Below are positions 1 through 9,526 of a stretch of DNA of 64,000 nt, in pieces; position 1 is the first letter of the stretch, and each line of letters opens with the position of its first letter. The notes below the pieces were generated by a model. It was not told the origin of the DNA. It did no database searches and saw nothing but the letters and a program-made list of their open reading frames with translations. The stretch is from NCBI RefSeq assembly GCF_001514195.1, contig NZ_KQ948741.1:196905-260904 (forward strand), written 5' to 3'. This DNA is from Streptomyces griseorubiginosus. Lineage in GTDB: Bacteria > Actinomycetota > Actinomycetes > Streptomycetales > Streptomycetaceae. The position numbers and the translations under genes were made by a program.

Positions 1-2
1 TC

Positions 3-764
3 TACACCGACGTCGACGGCGTGTTCACCGCCGACCCGCGCGTGGTGAAGAAGGCGAAGAAGATCGACTGGATCTCCTTCGAGGACATGCTGGAGCTCGC
101 CGCCTCCGGTTCGAAGGTGCTGCTCCACCGCTGTGTGGAGTACGCGCGCCGCTACAACATCCCGATCCACGTCCGGTCCAGCTTCAGCGGGCTTCAGGGC
201 ACCTGGGTCAGCAGTGAGCCGATCGAGCAAGGGGACAAGCAGGTGGAGCAGGCCATCATCTCCGGTGTCGCGCACGACACCTCCGAGGCCAAGATCACGG
301 TCGTCGGCGTGCCGGACAAGCCGGGTGAGGCCGCGGTCATCTTCCGCACGATCGCGGACGCCGAGATCAACATCGACATGATCGTGCAGAACGTCTCCGC
401 CGCCTCCACCGGGCTGACGGACATCTCGTTCACGCTTCCCAAGGCCGAGGGCCGCAAGGCCATCGACGCCCTGGAGAAGAACAAGTCCGGCATCGGCTTC
501 GACTCGCTGCGCTACGACGACCAGATCGGCAAGATCTCCCTGGTCGGCGCGGGCATGAAGACCAACCCGGGCGTCACGGCGGACTTCTTCACCGCCCTGT
601 CCGACGCGGGCGTGAACATCGAGCTGATCTCGACCTCCGAGATCCGCATCTCGGTCGTCACCCGCGCCGACGACGTCAACGAAGCCGTCCGCGCGGTCCA
701 CAGCGCCTTCGGCCTCGACTCCGACAGTGACGAGGCGGTCGTCTACGGCGGCACCGGACGATGA
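3..764 (+). CDS. lysC: Aspartate kinase, C-terminal part (cut by window edge)
   Basis: Aspartate kinase phosphorylates L-aspartate, the first step toward lysine, threonine, methionine and diaminopimelate. The reading frame is open from the first bases, so the 5' part lies outside the window; about 253 residues are visible. They begin with the aspartokinase motif YTDVDGVFTADPR and continue into two ACT domains: the first around ITVVGVPDKPGEAAVIF, the second around ISLVGAGMKTNPGVTADFF, ending in a region with ISTSEIRISVV. These ACT domains normally bind lysine and threonine for feedback inhibition. In actinomycetes a shorter beta subunit is often translated from an internal start in this region, but that cannot be decided here. 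The stop overlaps the start of asd by four bases, so the two enzymes are translationally coupled. Confidence 0.95.
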   Translation, partial: YTDVDGVFTADPRVVKKAKKIDWISFEDMLELAASGSKVLLHRCVEYARRYNIPIHVRSSFSGLQGTWVSSEPIEQGDKQVEQAIISGVAHDTSEAKITVVGVPDKPGEAAVIFRTIADAEINIDMIVQNVSAASTGLTDISFTLPKAEGRKAIDALEKNKSGIGFDSLRYDDQIGKISLVGAGMKTNPGVTADFFTALSDAGVNIELISTSEIRISVVTRADDVNEAVRAVHSAFGLDSDSDEAVVYGGTGR

Positions 765-1813
765 CCGTCCGCCCGACGCTCGCGGTCGTAGGCGCGACCG
801 GAGCCGTCGGCACGGTCATGCTCCAGATCCTGTCCCAGCACGCGGACATCTGGGGCGAGATCCGACTGATCGCCTCCCCGCGCTCGGCCGGCCGCAAGCT
901 GGCCGTGCGCGGGGAGCAGGTCGAGGTGATCGCCCTGTCGGAGGAGGCCTTCGACGGGGTCGACGTCGCCATGTTCGACGTACCCGACGAGGTGGCCGCC
1001 CAGTGGGCGCCGGTCGCCGCCGCGCGCGGTGCCGTCGTCGTGGACAACTCCGGAGCCTTCCGGATGGACTCCGACGTGCCCCTCGTCGTCCCCGAGGTCA
1101 ATCCGCACGCGGCCCGGATGCGGCCGCGCGGGATCATCGCCAACCCCAACTGCACGACCCTCTCCATGATCGTGGCCCTGGGCGCGCTGCACGCCGAGTT
1201 CGGGCTGCGGGAGCTGGTGGTGTCCAGCTACCAGGCCGTGAGCGGGGCCGGGCGGGCCGGGGTGGAGACCCTGCGCCGGCAGCTGTCCCTGGTCGCCGGC
1301 ACCGAGCTCGGCACGCACCCCGGCGATGTGCGGCGGGCCGTCGGCGACCACACCGGGCCGTTCCCGGAGCCGGTCGCGCTGAACGTCGTGCCGTGGGCCG
1401 GGTCGCTGCGCGAGGACGGCTGGTCCTCGGAGGAGATGAAGGTGCGGGACGAGACCCGCAAGATCCTCGGACTGCCCGCGCTGCCGGTCGCCGTGACCTG
1501 TGTGCGGGTCCCGGTCGTCACCGTGCACTCCCTCACCGTGCACGCCCGCTTCGAGGGCGAGGTCACCGTCCGCAAGGCGCGCGAGATCCTCGCGACCGCC
1601 CCCGGGGTCGTCCTCTTCGACGATCCGGAGGCCGGGGAGTTCCCCACCCCCGCCGACGTGGTGGGCACCGATCCCACCTGGGTCGGGCGGGTCCGTCGGG
1701 CCCTCGACGACCCGACGGCACTCGAACTCTTCGTGTGCGGGGACAACCTCCGCAAGGGTGCCGCGCTCAACACCGCGCAGATCGCGGAGCTGGTGGCGGC
1801 CGAGTTCGGGTGA
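761..1813 (+). CDS. asd: Aspartate-semialdehyde dehydrogenase
   Basis: This 350-residue enzyme reduces aspartyl phosphate to aspartate semialdehyde with NADPH, directly after the kinase encoded upstream. The N-terminus holds the dinucleotide-binding motif VVGATGAVGTVMLQIL. The catalytic cysteine lies at about residue 131 in the conserved NPNCTT motif. The segment VPWAGSLREDGWSSEEMK leads into the dimerisation and active-site region usual in the family, and the length is normal. The ATG overlaps the kinase stop as ATGA. A hairpin about 130 bases downstream closes the two-gene operon. Confidence 0.95.
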   Translation: MTVRPTLAVVGATGAVGTVMLQILSQHADIWGEIRLIASPRSAGRKLAVRGEQVEVIALSEEAFDGVDVAMFDVPDEVAAQWAPVAAARGAVVVDNSGAFRMDSDVPLVVPEVNPHAARMRPRGIIANPNCTTLSMIVALGALHAEFGLRELVVSSYQAVSGAGRAGVETLRRQLSLVAGTELGTHPGDVRRAVGDHTGPFPEPVALNVVPWAGSLREDGWSSEEMKVRDETRKILGLPALPVAVTCVRVPVVTVHSLTVHARFEGEVTVRKAREILATAPGVVLFDDPEAGEFPTPADVVGTDPTWVGRVRRALDDPTALELFVCGDNLRKGAALNTAQIAELVAAEFG

Positions 1814-1944
1814 CCGAACGCAGGTGTCGGCACGGAAAAAGTCCTGGCCATGGCCGAAACGCTTTGTAGGATCTGTGGGCGACATGTGGTGCGACCAATA
1901 GTCCGTACCACTTGATCCCGGCGCCCGGGCGTCCGAAGATTTTC

Positions 1945-1980
1945 CTCCCCGCTCTCCGCAACCGCGCGGAGGGCGGGGAG
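1945..1980 (+). terminator. Hairpin terminator after asd
   Basis: Two 15-base arms, 1945-1959 and 1966-1980, pair around a 6-base loop with a single G-U position. A short T-rich stretch follows. The 353 bases between asd and the next gene hold no other convincing gene; the promoter of the sigma factor gene presumably lies at about 2000-2150. Confidence 0.6.
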
Positions 1981-2166
1981 CGTCTTTGCGAACGCCCTTT
2001 CAGGGGGTGCGGGATGCGCGACGAGGCGTGGGGACGCCTCGCTCCATCAGGACACAGGGGAAGAGCGGGTAGGCATGAGCGCGTTTGACGCACGGTCAGT
2101 TGTGCTGCCTGAGAGAAGACGGTCAGGCGCGTACAACCCTCACGGGGGTGAGCGTGTCCAACTGGC

Positions 2167-2823
2167 GTGGCTCAGGTACTCGACTTCCCGGCCGCGCCGA
2201 GCGGCGCGGCCGTCCTCCGGCCCCGCAGGCCCGGGGCGCCCGGTGGCATGCCGGTGATCGCGCCCATGCCCGCAGCGCGGCCCGCCCGCATACCCAGTCA
2301 GCGCGACGGCGCCGAGGAAGCGGCGGCAGCCGGGACCACCGTCGACCACCTGACCGAGACCTACCGGGCGCACTACCGCTCGCTGCTGGGTCTCGCCGCC
2401 CTCCTGCTCGACGACACCGCCTCCTGCGAGGACGTCGTCCAGGAGGCCTTCATCCGCGTCCACTCGGCGCGCAAACGCGTCCGCGACCCCGAGAAGACGC
2501 TCGCCTACCTGCGGCAGACGGTCGTCAACCTCTCCCGTTCGGCCCTGCGCCGGCGCATCCTCGGACTGAAGCTGCTGTCCAAGCCGATGCCCGACATGGC
2601 GAGCGCCGAGGAGGGGGCCTACGACCAGCTGGAGCGGGACTCGCTGATCAAGGCCATGAAGGGCCTCCAGCGCCGCCAGCGCGAGGTGCTGGTCCTGCGC
2701 TACTTCGCCGACATGACCGAGGCCCAGGTCGCCGACGCGCTCGGCATCTCGCTGGGCTCCGTCAAGGCGTACGGCTCCCGGGGCATCGCCGCGCTGCGCG
2801 TCGCCATGGAGACGCCGGCATGA
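2167..2823 (+). CDS. ECF-type RNA polymerase sigma factor (SigE-like family)
   Basis: This 218-residue protein has a basic, proline-rich N-terminal extension of about 55 residues before the sigma region. Region 2 starts near TYRAHYRSLLGLAALLLDD and continues with CEDVVQEAFIRVH, the core-binding and -10 recognition helices. Region 4 follows as LQRRQREVLVLRYFADMTEAQVADALGISLGSVKAY, a classical helix-turn-helix for -35 recognition, written here in two pieces of one continuous stretch. A GTG start is assigned; an internal ATG (about 2248) before the sigma domain is possible. Its stop overlaps the start of the next gene (ATGA), so the membrane protein that follows is probably its partner. The inducing signal is not visible. 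Confidence 0.85.
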   Translation: MAQVLDFPAAPSGAAVLRPRRPGAPGGMPVIAPMPAARPARIPSQRDGAEEAAAAGTTVDHLTETYRAHYRSLLGLAALLLDDTASCEDVVQEAFIRVHSARKRVRDPEKTLAYLRQTVVNLSRSALRRRILGLKLLSKPMPDMASAEEGAYDQLERDSLIKAMKGLQRRQREVLVLRYFADMTEAQVADALGISLGSVKAYGSRGIAALRVAMETPA

Positions 2824-3956
2824 GCGGCGACAGTGGATCCGAGGAACGGCGCCACGAACCCTACGAGTGGCACGAGCCGACGTGGGGGTCACAGCAAGAG
2901 CACACGCAATCGCACGCTGGGAACGGAACTGTGAATCACGGCCCCGACGATCTGAGCTCCACGGGGGAGTTCGACTCGGACGAGCTGGCACTGCGACGGA
3001 TGCTTCAGCAGGCGGTCCAGGAGATGGAGCCGCGGGACGGCACGCTGGAGCATCTGCGCAAGGCGGTGCCCGCCCGCCGGGCACGCAAGCGACAGGCACT
3101 GGTCGGCATGGCGGCCGCGGCGCTCTTCTTCGGCACCGCGATCCCGGCCGTCGTGCACGTCTCCTCCGCCAACACGAGCGCCAACACCTCCAACGCCGGG
3201 CACACCTCCCAGATGCAGGGCGGCGCGGGCGACGGCAAGCACCAGGACGGCGGCGAGTCCACCTCCGGCGGCTCCGCCGGCAAGGGCGAGGACAAGGGCA
3301 AGGGCGAGACGAAGGGCGAGGACAAGGGCAAGTCGGCCGGCGCGAGCGCCGGTGCGAGCAGCGGCGCCGACCCGTCGGCCACGTCCGCCGCGAGCACCCC
3401 GGCCTGTACGGCGGCGCAGCTGGGCACGCCCACGGCGAGCACCGCCGCGCCCGACGCCTCCGGCACGGTCTACGGCACCTTCCACATCACCAACGGCTCC
3501 ACCGCCGCCTGCACGGTCAGCGGTCCCGGCACCGTGACCGCCAGCCCGCAGGGCGCCGCGGACGGGAGCAAGATCGTCGCGACGCGGCATGCCTCCGGCG
3601 ACCCGGCGACCGGACTGCCCGATCCCTCGGCCGAGGTCTCGCAGCTGCTGCTCCAGCCCGGTTCCTCCTACGACGTGAAGTTCGCCTGGGTGCCGTCCGA
3701 GACCTGTCCCACCACGGACCCCTCGACCGACCCCACCCCCGATCCCACGTCCTCGCCGGACGCCTCCAGCAGTGCGGGCTCCTCCACCGGCGGCGACACC
3801 GGGACCTCCACCCAGCTGATGACCGCGGACGGCACGGCGGACGGCAGCGTCCTGGTGACCAACACGGGAGAGGCGGGCGGCCCGACGATGTCCACGACGG
3901 TCTCCAACGCGTGCGCGGGGACCGTGTACTGGACGGGTGTGCTCACGTCGTCCTGA
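2820..3956 (+). CDS. Single-span membrane protein coupled to the sigma factor (possible anti-sigma/sensor)
   Basis: This 378-residue protein has an acidic cytoplasmic N-terminus of about 90 residues, then a basic stretch and one membrane span (ALVGMAAAALFFGTAIPAVV). A long low-complexity Lys/Gly/Glu and Ser/Ala linker follows. The C-terminal extracytoplasmic domain has paired cysteines and resembles the DUF4232 type (CTAAQLGTPTAS, later FHITNGSTAACTVSGPG). Translational coupling to an ECF sigma gene and this topology suggest that it senses outside conditions and controls the sigma factor. No zinc-binding anti-sigma HxxxCxxC motif is present, so this role is inferred from context only. Confidence 0.7.
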   Translation: MSGDSGSEERRHEPYEWHEPTWGSQQEHTQSHAGNGTVNHGPDDLSSTGEFDSDELALRRMLQQAVQEMEPRDGTLEHLRKAVPARRARKRQALVGMAAAALFFGTAIPAVVHVSSANTSANTSNAGHTSQMQGGAGDGKHQDGGESTSGGSAGKGEDKGKGETKGEDKGKSAGASAGASSGADPSATSAASTPACTAAQLGTPTASTAAPDASGTVYGTFHITNGSTAACTVSGPGTVTASPQGAADGSKIVATRHASGDPATGLPDPSAEVSQLLLQPGSSYDVKFAWVPSETCPTTDPSTDPTPDPTSSPDASSSAGSSTGGDTGTSTQLMTADGTADGSVLVTNTGEAGGPTMSTTVSNACAGTVYWTGVLTSS

Positions 3957-3990
3957 CGAAGGGTGACGGCGGTGACGGGGAAGGCGCTCC

Positions 3991-4821
3991 TCAGGCGGGC
4001 GTCTTCTCCTGGGACTGGCCCCGCTCTCCCTCTTCCTGGCTCGCCTGTTCCGGCTGTGCCTCGTCCGGGACGATCCCCAGTTCCGCGTCCCGGACGAACT
4101 CCACCTCGCGGCGCATCAGCCGGAACCACATGAAGACCACGAAGCCGGCGAAGACGAACCACTCCCCGGTGTAGCCGAGGTTCTGGAAGGCCTTCAGGTC
4201 CAGCCCGCTGTCGGCGGGCGCGGTCGCCGGCACCGCCTTCATCCCGGAGTCACCGGTGTTGAGGGTGACCCACGCGTCGTACACGTCGTACGGCACGAGG
4301 TTGATCAGCGAGGCCGCGCTGATCGCCGCGGTCTGCCCGGCCGGAAGCCCGCCCCGCGCGCTGACGCCGTTGTCCCCCGGGGTCTCGGAGGCCTGGAGCG
4401 CCCCGGTGACGGTGACCTCGCCCTTCGGCGGGGCCGGGGCCTTCGCCGGGTCGGGGGTGCCCGGCAGCCAGCCGCGGACCACGGGAAGGGCCTGGCCGCC
4501 GTCGGTGCGCAGCAGCGTCAGCACGTAGTAGCCCTGGCGGTCGCCCAGCTGCCGGTCGGGGACGAGCAGCTGCTTGTCGTACCGCCCGGTCGCGGTGACC
4601 TGCTTGCCGGAGGTCGCCTTGTCCACCGGGAGCAGCTCGGCCAGCGGCCGCGGGGCCTCCCGGACATCCGTGACGACCGCCTTCTCGGCCTCCCGGCTCT
4701 CCGTCATCCGGTCCTCGAACCGGCTCAGCTGCCACGACCCCATGAAGATGCAGAACGGGATGGCGAGCAGCACGAAGACGTTGATGCCGAACCAGCGGGG
4801 CGTCAGCAGAAACCGGTACAC
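3991..4821 (-). CDS. SURF1 family membrane protein
   Basis: SURF1 proteins assist assembly of the heme-copper cytochrome c oxidase. The 276-residue product starts with YRFLLTPRWFGINVFVLLA, the usual first membrane helix, followed by the family motif GSWQLSRFEDR. The central periplasmic domain has VTATGRYDKQLLVPDRQ and VVRGWLPG. The second helix is near FVFAGFVVFMWFRLMRREVE, and the tail is acidic. A GTG at 4821 is assigned because the conserved block begins right after it; upstream in-frame sequence is not conserved-looking. The ribosome binding site is poorly spaced, so this start is the weakest part of the call. The gene converges with the sigma-partner gene. Confidence 0.85.
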   Translation of the reverse strand: MYRFLLTPRWFGINVFVLLAIPFCIFMGSWQLSRFEDRMTESREAEKAVVTDVREAPRPLAELLPVDKATSGKQVTATGRYDKQLLVPDRQLGDRQGYYVLTLLRTDGGQALPVVRGWLPGTPDPAKAPAPPKGEVTVTGALQASETPGDNGVSARGGLPAGQTAAISAASLINLVPYDVYDAWVTLNTGDSGMKAVPATAPADSGLDLKAFQNLGYTGEWFVFAGFVVFMWFRLMRREVEFVRDAELGIVPDEAQPEQASQEEGERGQSQEKTPA

Positions 4822-4864
4822 ACTCCCACGGTACGGGGCCGCCCCGGGGCGAAGGGGCGCGGGG

Positions 4865-5239
4865 TCAGTACCGCTCGGTGAGGTGGTCCCGGCCCGCCGG
4901 GGGTTCGTACGGCTCCGGCCAGAAGTCCGTGACCGCGGATATGCGGCCGCTCGCGTCACCGGTGAAGAACGAGACGGCGTACATCTCCTCCAGGCCCACC
5001 GTGAAGTGGGTCCAGGTGACGACCTGGGACGGTTCGGCGACGATCCGCTCGATCCGCACGTGCCAGTCGCCCGGGTACTCCCGGTTGAACTCGGTGTACC
5101 GCGCCCGCCCGCTGATGCGCTCGCGGGTCTGCGGCAGGGTGTAGACGACGTCCTCGGCCAGGGTGTCCGCGAACGCGCTCCAGTCCCGGGCCTCGGCGAA
5201 GGCCCAGAAATTCTCCACGGTCTTGCGCAGATCGGTCAT
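4865..5239 (-). CDS. SnoaL-like / NTF2-fold small protein
   Basis: This 124-residue protein has the NTF2-like alpha-plus-beta pattern. An N-terminal helix with AFAEARDWSAFADTLAEDVVY is followed by strands ending in TDFWPEPYEPP. The short length and the sequence VTWTHFTVGLEEMYAVSFF fit the SnoaL/DUF1486 type of single-domain proteins, which include cyclases, isomerases and unassigned ligand binders. Substrate and pathway cannot be read from the sequence. It starts at an ATG and is divergently arranged with the S9 peptidase gene, with about 150 bases between them. Confidence 0.75.
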   Translation of the reverse strand: MTDLRKTVENFWAFAEARDWSAFADTLAEDVVYTLPQTRERISGRARYTEFNREYPGDWHVRIERIVAEPSQVVTWTHFTVGLEEMYAVSFFTGDASGRISAVTDFWPEPYEPPAGRDHLTERY

Positions 5240-5390
5240 GCGGACGAGTCTGCACCCCGCCACTGACAATCGGCCCGGAGCGGGCTCGCGGGCCTGGTGG
5301 GAAGGGGTCCGGGTAAGCGGCCGGTAGAAGTTTTCCACAGGCTGGGGACCTCGTCTGCGGATTGTCTGTGAGGGCAGGCAGTATGGGGTC

Positions 5391-7205
5391 ATGACTGAGA
5401 GCAACGGGTCCGCCGCGGCCGAGCGGAACAACGAGATGCCGGACTGGGAGAAGCGCTTCCGGGCGCCCCGGGTGTCCCTGCCCGACTGGGCGGAGGACGC
5501 CCCGGACCGCTCCTTGTTCGTCTCCAACGCCACCGGGACCTACGAGCTGTACGCCTGGGACAGAGCCACCGGCGAGCAGCGCCAGGTGACGGACCGGCCC
5601 AACGGCACCACGGACGGCGTGCTCTCCCCGGACGGCGCCTGGATCTGGTGGTTCGACGACAAGGACGGCGACGAGTTCGGCGTCTGGCGCCGCCAGCCCT
5701 TCGAGGGCGGCCCGGACGAGCCGGCCGCACCGGGCCTTGCGGCCTCCTACCCCGCGGGCCTGGCCCTGGGCCGGGACGGCCGTACGGCGGTCGTGGGCCG
5801 CTCGACCGACGACGAGGGCACCTCCATCCATCTCGTCCGGGACGGCGAGGAGCCGGTGGAGATCTACCGGCACCGCGAGTCGGCGGGCGTCGGTGACCTC
5901 TCCCACGACGGCACGCTGATCGCGATCGAGCACACCGAGCACGGCGACGCGATGCACTCCGCGCTGCGCGTGGTCCGCCCCGACGGCACCGCGGTCGCCG
6001 AACTCGACGACACCAAGGGCGGCAGCGAGGAACTGGGCCTGGAGGTCCTCGGCTTCGCGCCGGTCGTCGGGGACGGCCGGCTGCTCATCGGCCACCAGCG
6101 GCGCGGCCGTTGGGAACCGCTGGTGTGGGACGTGACCACGTCCGAGGAGACCGACCTCGACCTGGACCTGCCCGGCGACGTGGGCGCCGAGTGGTACCCG
6201 GACGGCACCGGCCTGCTCATCGTGCACAGCTTCGAGGCGCGCAGCGAGCTCTTCCGGTACGACCTGGCGAGCGGCACCCTCGAGAAGGTCCCCACCCCGC
6301 CGGGCTCCGTGTCCGGGGCGACGGCCCGCCCCGACGGCAGCGTGGAGTACCTGTGGTCCTCGGCCGCCGAGCCATCGGCGGTGCGCTCCACTACGGGCCG
6401 GGTGGTGCTGGACCCGCCCGGCCTGAAGTCCCCCGGCTCGGTGCCGGTGGAGGACGTGTGGGTGGAGGGCCCGGGGGGCCGTATCCACGCCCTGGTCCAG
6501 AAGCCCGCCGGGGCGAGCGGACCGCTGCCGACGGTCTTCGACATCCACGGCGGCCCGACCTGGCACGACAGCGACGCGTTCGCGGCGGGCCCCGCGGCCT
6601 GGGTGGACCACGGGTACGCGGTCGTCAGGGTCAACTACCGCGGTTCCACGGGATACGGGCGGGAGTGGACCGACGCCCTCAAGCACCGGGTCGGTCTCAT
6701 CGAGCTGGAGGACATCGCGGCGGTGCGGGAATGGGCCGTCGCCTCCGGCTTCGCCGACCCCGCGCGGCTCGTCCTGACCGGCGGCTCCTGGGGCGGCTAC
6801 CTCACCCTCCTCGGCCTCGGCACCCAGCCGGAGGCGTGGACCCTGGGCATCGCGGCGGTGCCCGTCGCCGACTACGTCACGGCGTACCACGACGAGATGG
6901 AGGCGCTGAAGGCGATGGACCGGACGCTGCTCGGCGGCACACCGGAGGAGGTGCCGGAGCGGTTCGAGGCGTCGTCGCCCCTGACCTACGTCGACCAGGT
7001 GAAGGCGCCGGTGTACATCTCGGCGGGGGTGAACGACCCCCGGTGCCCGATCCGCCAGGTCGACAACTACGTTAAGCGGCTGGAGTCCCGCGGCGCGGTC
7101 CACGAGGTGTACCGCTACGACGCGGGCCACGGCTCACTCGTGGTGGACGAGCGGATCAAGCAGGTGAAGCTGGAACTGGACTTCGCGGCGAGGCATTTGG
7201 GGTAG
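5391..7205 (+). CDS. S9 family prolyl-oligopeptidase-type serine peptidase
   Basis: This 604-residue peptidase has an N-terminal beta-propeller (repeats such as ATGEQRQVTDRPNGTTDGVL) and a C-terminal alpha/beta-hydrolase domain. The catalytic serine is at about residue 466 in GGSWGGY. The likely aspartate is near 549 (NDPRCP) and the histidine near 580 (YDAGHGS). The motif FDIHGGPTWHD forms the oxyanion-hole region. No signal peptide is visible, so a cytoplasmic dipeptidyl- or acylaminoacyl-peptidase role is likely. A purine-rich ribosome binding site precedes the ATG. The exact substrate is unknown. Confidence 0.9.
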   Translation: MTESNGSAAAERNNEMPDWEKRFRAPRVSLPDWAEDAPDRSLFVSNATGTYELYAWDRATGEQRQVTDRPNGTTDGVLSPDGAWIWWFDDKDGDEFGVWRRQPFEGGPDEPAAPGLAASYPAGLALGRDGRTAVVGRSTDDEGTSIHLVRDGEEPVEIYRHRESAGVGDLSHDGTLIAIEHTEHGDAMHSALRVVRPDGTAVAELDDTKGGSEELGLEVLGFAPVVGDGRLLIGHQRRGRWEPLVWDVTTSEETDLDLDLPGDVGAEWYPDGTGLLIVHSFEARSELFRYDLASGTLEKVPTPPGSVSGATARPDGSVEYLWSSAAEPSAVRSTTGRVVLDPPGLKSPGSVPVEDVWVEGPGGRIHALVQKPAGASGPLPTVFDIHGGPTWHDSDAFAAGPAAWVDHGYAVVRVNYRGSTGYGREWTDALKHRVGLIELEDIAAVREWAVASGFADPARLVLTGGSWGGYLTLLGLGTQPEAWTLGIAAVPVADYVTAYHDEMEALKAMDRTLLGGTPEEVPERFEASSPLTYVDQVKAPVYISAGVNDPRCPIRQVDNYVKRLESRGAVHEVYRYDAGHGSLVVDERIKQVKLELDFAARHLG

Positions 7206-7226
7206 CAGGGGAGGAGTTTCGTCCGC

Positions 7227-7350
7227 GGGTGCGTGGGGGCTGGTCGCGCACCCGCGGCGGAGCCGCTGATGTCACAGCCGCGCCTGCCAAGGGGCGTTCG
7301 GTCAGGTCTTCAGGGGCGCGGGGAACGGCGCGACCAGCCCCCACGCACCC
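7227..7350. repeat. Intergenic inverted repeat with a dispersed Streptomyces-type repeat
   Basis: Positions 7227-7249 and 7328-7350 are perfect 23-base inverted repeats separated by 78 bases. The right arm overlaps a 29-base sequence starting at 7311 (core GGGGCGCGGGGAAC) that recurs near 40014 and 40265. The unit lies between the convergent S9 peptidase and channel-subunit genes, so it may act as a bidirectional terminator. Confidence 0.7.
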
Positions 7351-7393
7351 GCACCCGCACAACGACCTGACCCGGCGCGCACTTCACCCACCG

Positions 7394-9328
7394 CTACGTC
7401 CCCACCCGTCCCCGCCGCCCCAGCAACTCCGCCAGCCCCCGCCGCGTCGCCGCCAGCACCACCCGGTCCGACGGCTGGAGCACATACGTGTCCGGCAGGT
7501 CCCACGTCAGTCCCGGCGCGTCCCCGGACTCCTCCCGGGCCAGCACCCGCCAGGACCCCGCCCGGAACGCCTGCCCGACCGTCTTCCCCTCCAGCTGCGG
7601 ATGCCCGCCCACCTCCACCGCCGCGAACAGCAGCACCCGCCGTTCGACGGGGAAGGCCCCCAGGATCTGTCGCCCCATCATCGCCCCGGCGAACGCGGGC
7701 GCCGCGAGGTGCGACACACTCCGGCTCCGCGTCGAGGCACCCGGGTGCGCGGCCCGCAGGGTCCGGTACACCGCCGTCGCGAAGTCGTCGTCGTACAGGC
7801 GGAGCACCACCCGCAGGTCGGGTCGCACGGCCCGCGCGTACAGCACGGCCTCCAGATTCGTGGTGTCCGCGCTGGTCACCGCGAGGAGTGCGTGCGCGCG
7901 GTGGATCTTGGCGGCCTCCAGGACTCCCTCCTGAGTGACGTCCCCGAGGACCACCGGCACTCGCAGCCGCCGGGCCGTGGCGAGTCCGCGGGCCTCGGGG
8001 TCCGACTCGACGCAGACCACCGGGATGTTCAGTTCCCGCAGCCGGGTCAGCACCCGGGTGCCGATCTTGCCGAGCCCGAGGAGCACCACATGTCCACCGA
8101 GACCGCGGGGCGGTTTGCGCAGGGAGGAGACGGTGCGGAAGGTGCCGAGCGCCTCCAGGACCGCCGCGAGCAGCACCGGGAGGAGGAGCAGTCCGGCTAA
8201 TCCGGACAAGAGTTGGAGGATCTGCCTCCCGACGGACTGTCCGATCGCGGGATCGTCGATCGCGAACAGGTCGAGCAGGGTCAGATAGAAGGCGCGCAGC
8301 GGATGGATCCCGGTCACCAGCCACAGCGCGACGGCGAGCGCGACCACACACCCCACCATGCCGGCCAGCGACCACCGCAGCCGCCGCGAGAACAGGGACG
8401 CGAACCAGGGCATCACGCCCCGGCCGTCGGGCAGCGCGGGTCCGGCGTAGGAGACCTGCTCCAGCACGACGGTCGTGCGCTCACCGCCGTCCCGTACCGC
8501 CGCCGCGTCCGGCAGCAGCGTCGGTCCCTGGTCACCGCCGGGTCCGGTGGTGCCGGTGGGGTCGGTCGGCGAGAGCAGGGCGAGCGTGGCAAGACCCGGA
8601 GCGGCGCTCACCCCGGCCCCGGCGGGCGGCCGTTCCACCGCGCGCAGCAGCAGGCCGCCGGTCTGGAGCACCTTGCTGGTGCCGGTGAGGGCGGTGGCGG
8701 CCAGCGCCGGCGCGGCGGTGTCGGCGTCGGAGAGCACGGTGGTGGAGGCGTCGAAGCCGGAGCCGTCGGCCGAGTCGCCGTCCGCGCTCCCGGCGGCCAA
8801 CGCGGCGGCCTGGTCGAGGAGCGCCTCGATGTGCTGGCCGAGGCGGCGGTTGTAGAGCCGCAGGACCAGCCGCAGCCGGGGGTTGAGCCGGCGGGCGGTG
8901 AGGGCGGCGCGGATGTTGGTCTCGTCGTCGTCGTACACGAGGGCGAGCGCGTCCGCCCGTTCCACCCCCGCCTCGGCGAGCGCGGCCTCGCTGGGCTCGG
9001 CGGCCTCCATCAGCCGTATGCCACCCCGGGGGTCACCACCGGTGCCGCTCGCGTGCGCGGGGCTGCCGTGGCCCCCGGTGGCTCCGGCGCCCCCGTTGCC
9101 CCCTGCGGTCCCGTTGCCGGTCAGGCCGACGGCCGCGGTCACCACCCGGTCGAGCAGCGCGGACGCGGCTCTGGTCCGCACCACCACCGGTGGCCGGACG
9201 GATCGTTCGGAGGCCGGTACGACCAGCGTGACCTGCTCGCCGTAGACCCCTCTGAGCTCGGCAGCCAACCGGTGCGCGAGCCCGTCGTCCCCGCACACCA
9301 CCATGTGCGCGGCCGTGTCGCCCGGCAC
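7394..9328 (-). CDS. CASTOR/POLLUX-type ion channel subunit with two nucleotide-binding domains
   Basis: This protein of about 644 residues has an N-terminal Rossmann-like domain starting at HMVVCGDDGLAHRLAAEL. A central hydrophobic region follows (LAGMVGCVVALAVALWLV and later LSGLAGLLLLPVLLAAVLEAL), then a second TrkA-N/RCK-like domain at HVVLLGLGKIGTRVLTRL. The order RCK, membrane pore, RCK resembles the CASTOR/POLLUX and TrkA-like potassium or calcium channel family. The start is uncertain: a GTG at 9328 has an AGGG seven bases upstream, while 9358 (GTG) and 9304 (ATG) are alternatives. It is transcribed divergently from the permease pair. Confidence 0.8.
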   Translation of the reverse strand: MPGDTAAHMVVCGDDGLAHRLAAELRGVYGEQVTLVVPASERSVRPPVVVRTRAASALLDRVVTAAVGLTGNGTAGGNGGAGATGGHGSPAHASGTGGDPRGGIRLMEAAEPSEAALAEAGVERADALALVYDDDETNIRAALTARRLNPRLRLVLRLYNRRLGQHIEALLDQAAALAAGSADGDSADGSGFDASTTVLSDADTAAPALAATALTGTSKVLQTGGLLLRAVERPPAGAGVSAAPGLATLALLSPTDPTGTTGPGGDQGPTLLPDAAAVRDGGERTTVVLEQVSYAGPALPDGRGVMPWFASLFSRRLRWSLAGMVGCVVALAVALWLVTGIHPLRAFYLTLLDLFAIDDPAIGQSVGRQILQLLSGLAGLLLLPVLLAAVLEALGTFRTVSSLRKPPRGLGGHVVLLGLGKIGTRVLTRLRELNIPVVCVESDPEARGLATARRLRVPVVLGDVTQEGVLEAAKIHRAHALLAVTSADTTNLEAVLYARAVRPDLRVVLRLYDDDFATAVYRTLRAAHPGASTRSRSVSHLAAPAFAGAMMGRQILGAFPVERRVLLFAAVEVGGHPQLEGKTVGQAFRAGSWRVLAREESGDAPGLTWDLPDTYVLQPSDRVVLAATRRGLAELLGRRGRVGT

Positions 9329-9526
9329 TCCGGGACCCTGGTTCGGAACGCTCCCCACGAGGGAGAAGACTGCCTCACCGGGGCGGGTGGTGCCACGACC
9401 GGGTCCTGACGCTCCCGTGAACTCCCAAGAAATCCCCAAAACGCCGCGCACACTGAGCAATCGGACCCGTTCCCCCGTACGCACCGGTGGGGAAGCCAGC
9501 ATTTCACCACCGGAGGGATCCCGGCC

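Noticed and set aside
2085..2819. Long upstream extension of the sigma-partner frame, giving 623 codons in total
   Set aside because: The first 245 codons run through the sigma factor gene in another frame and encode an Arg/Gly/Pro-rich artefact. The real start is the ATG overlapping the sigma stop.
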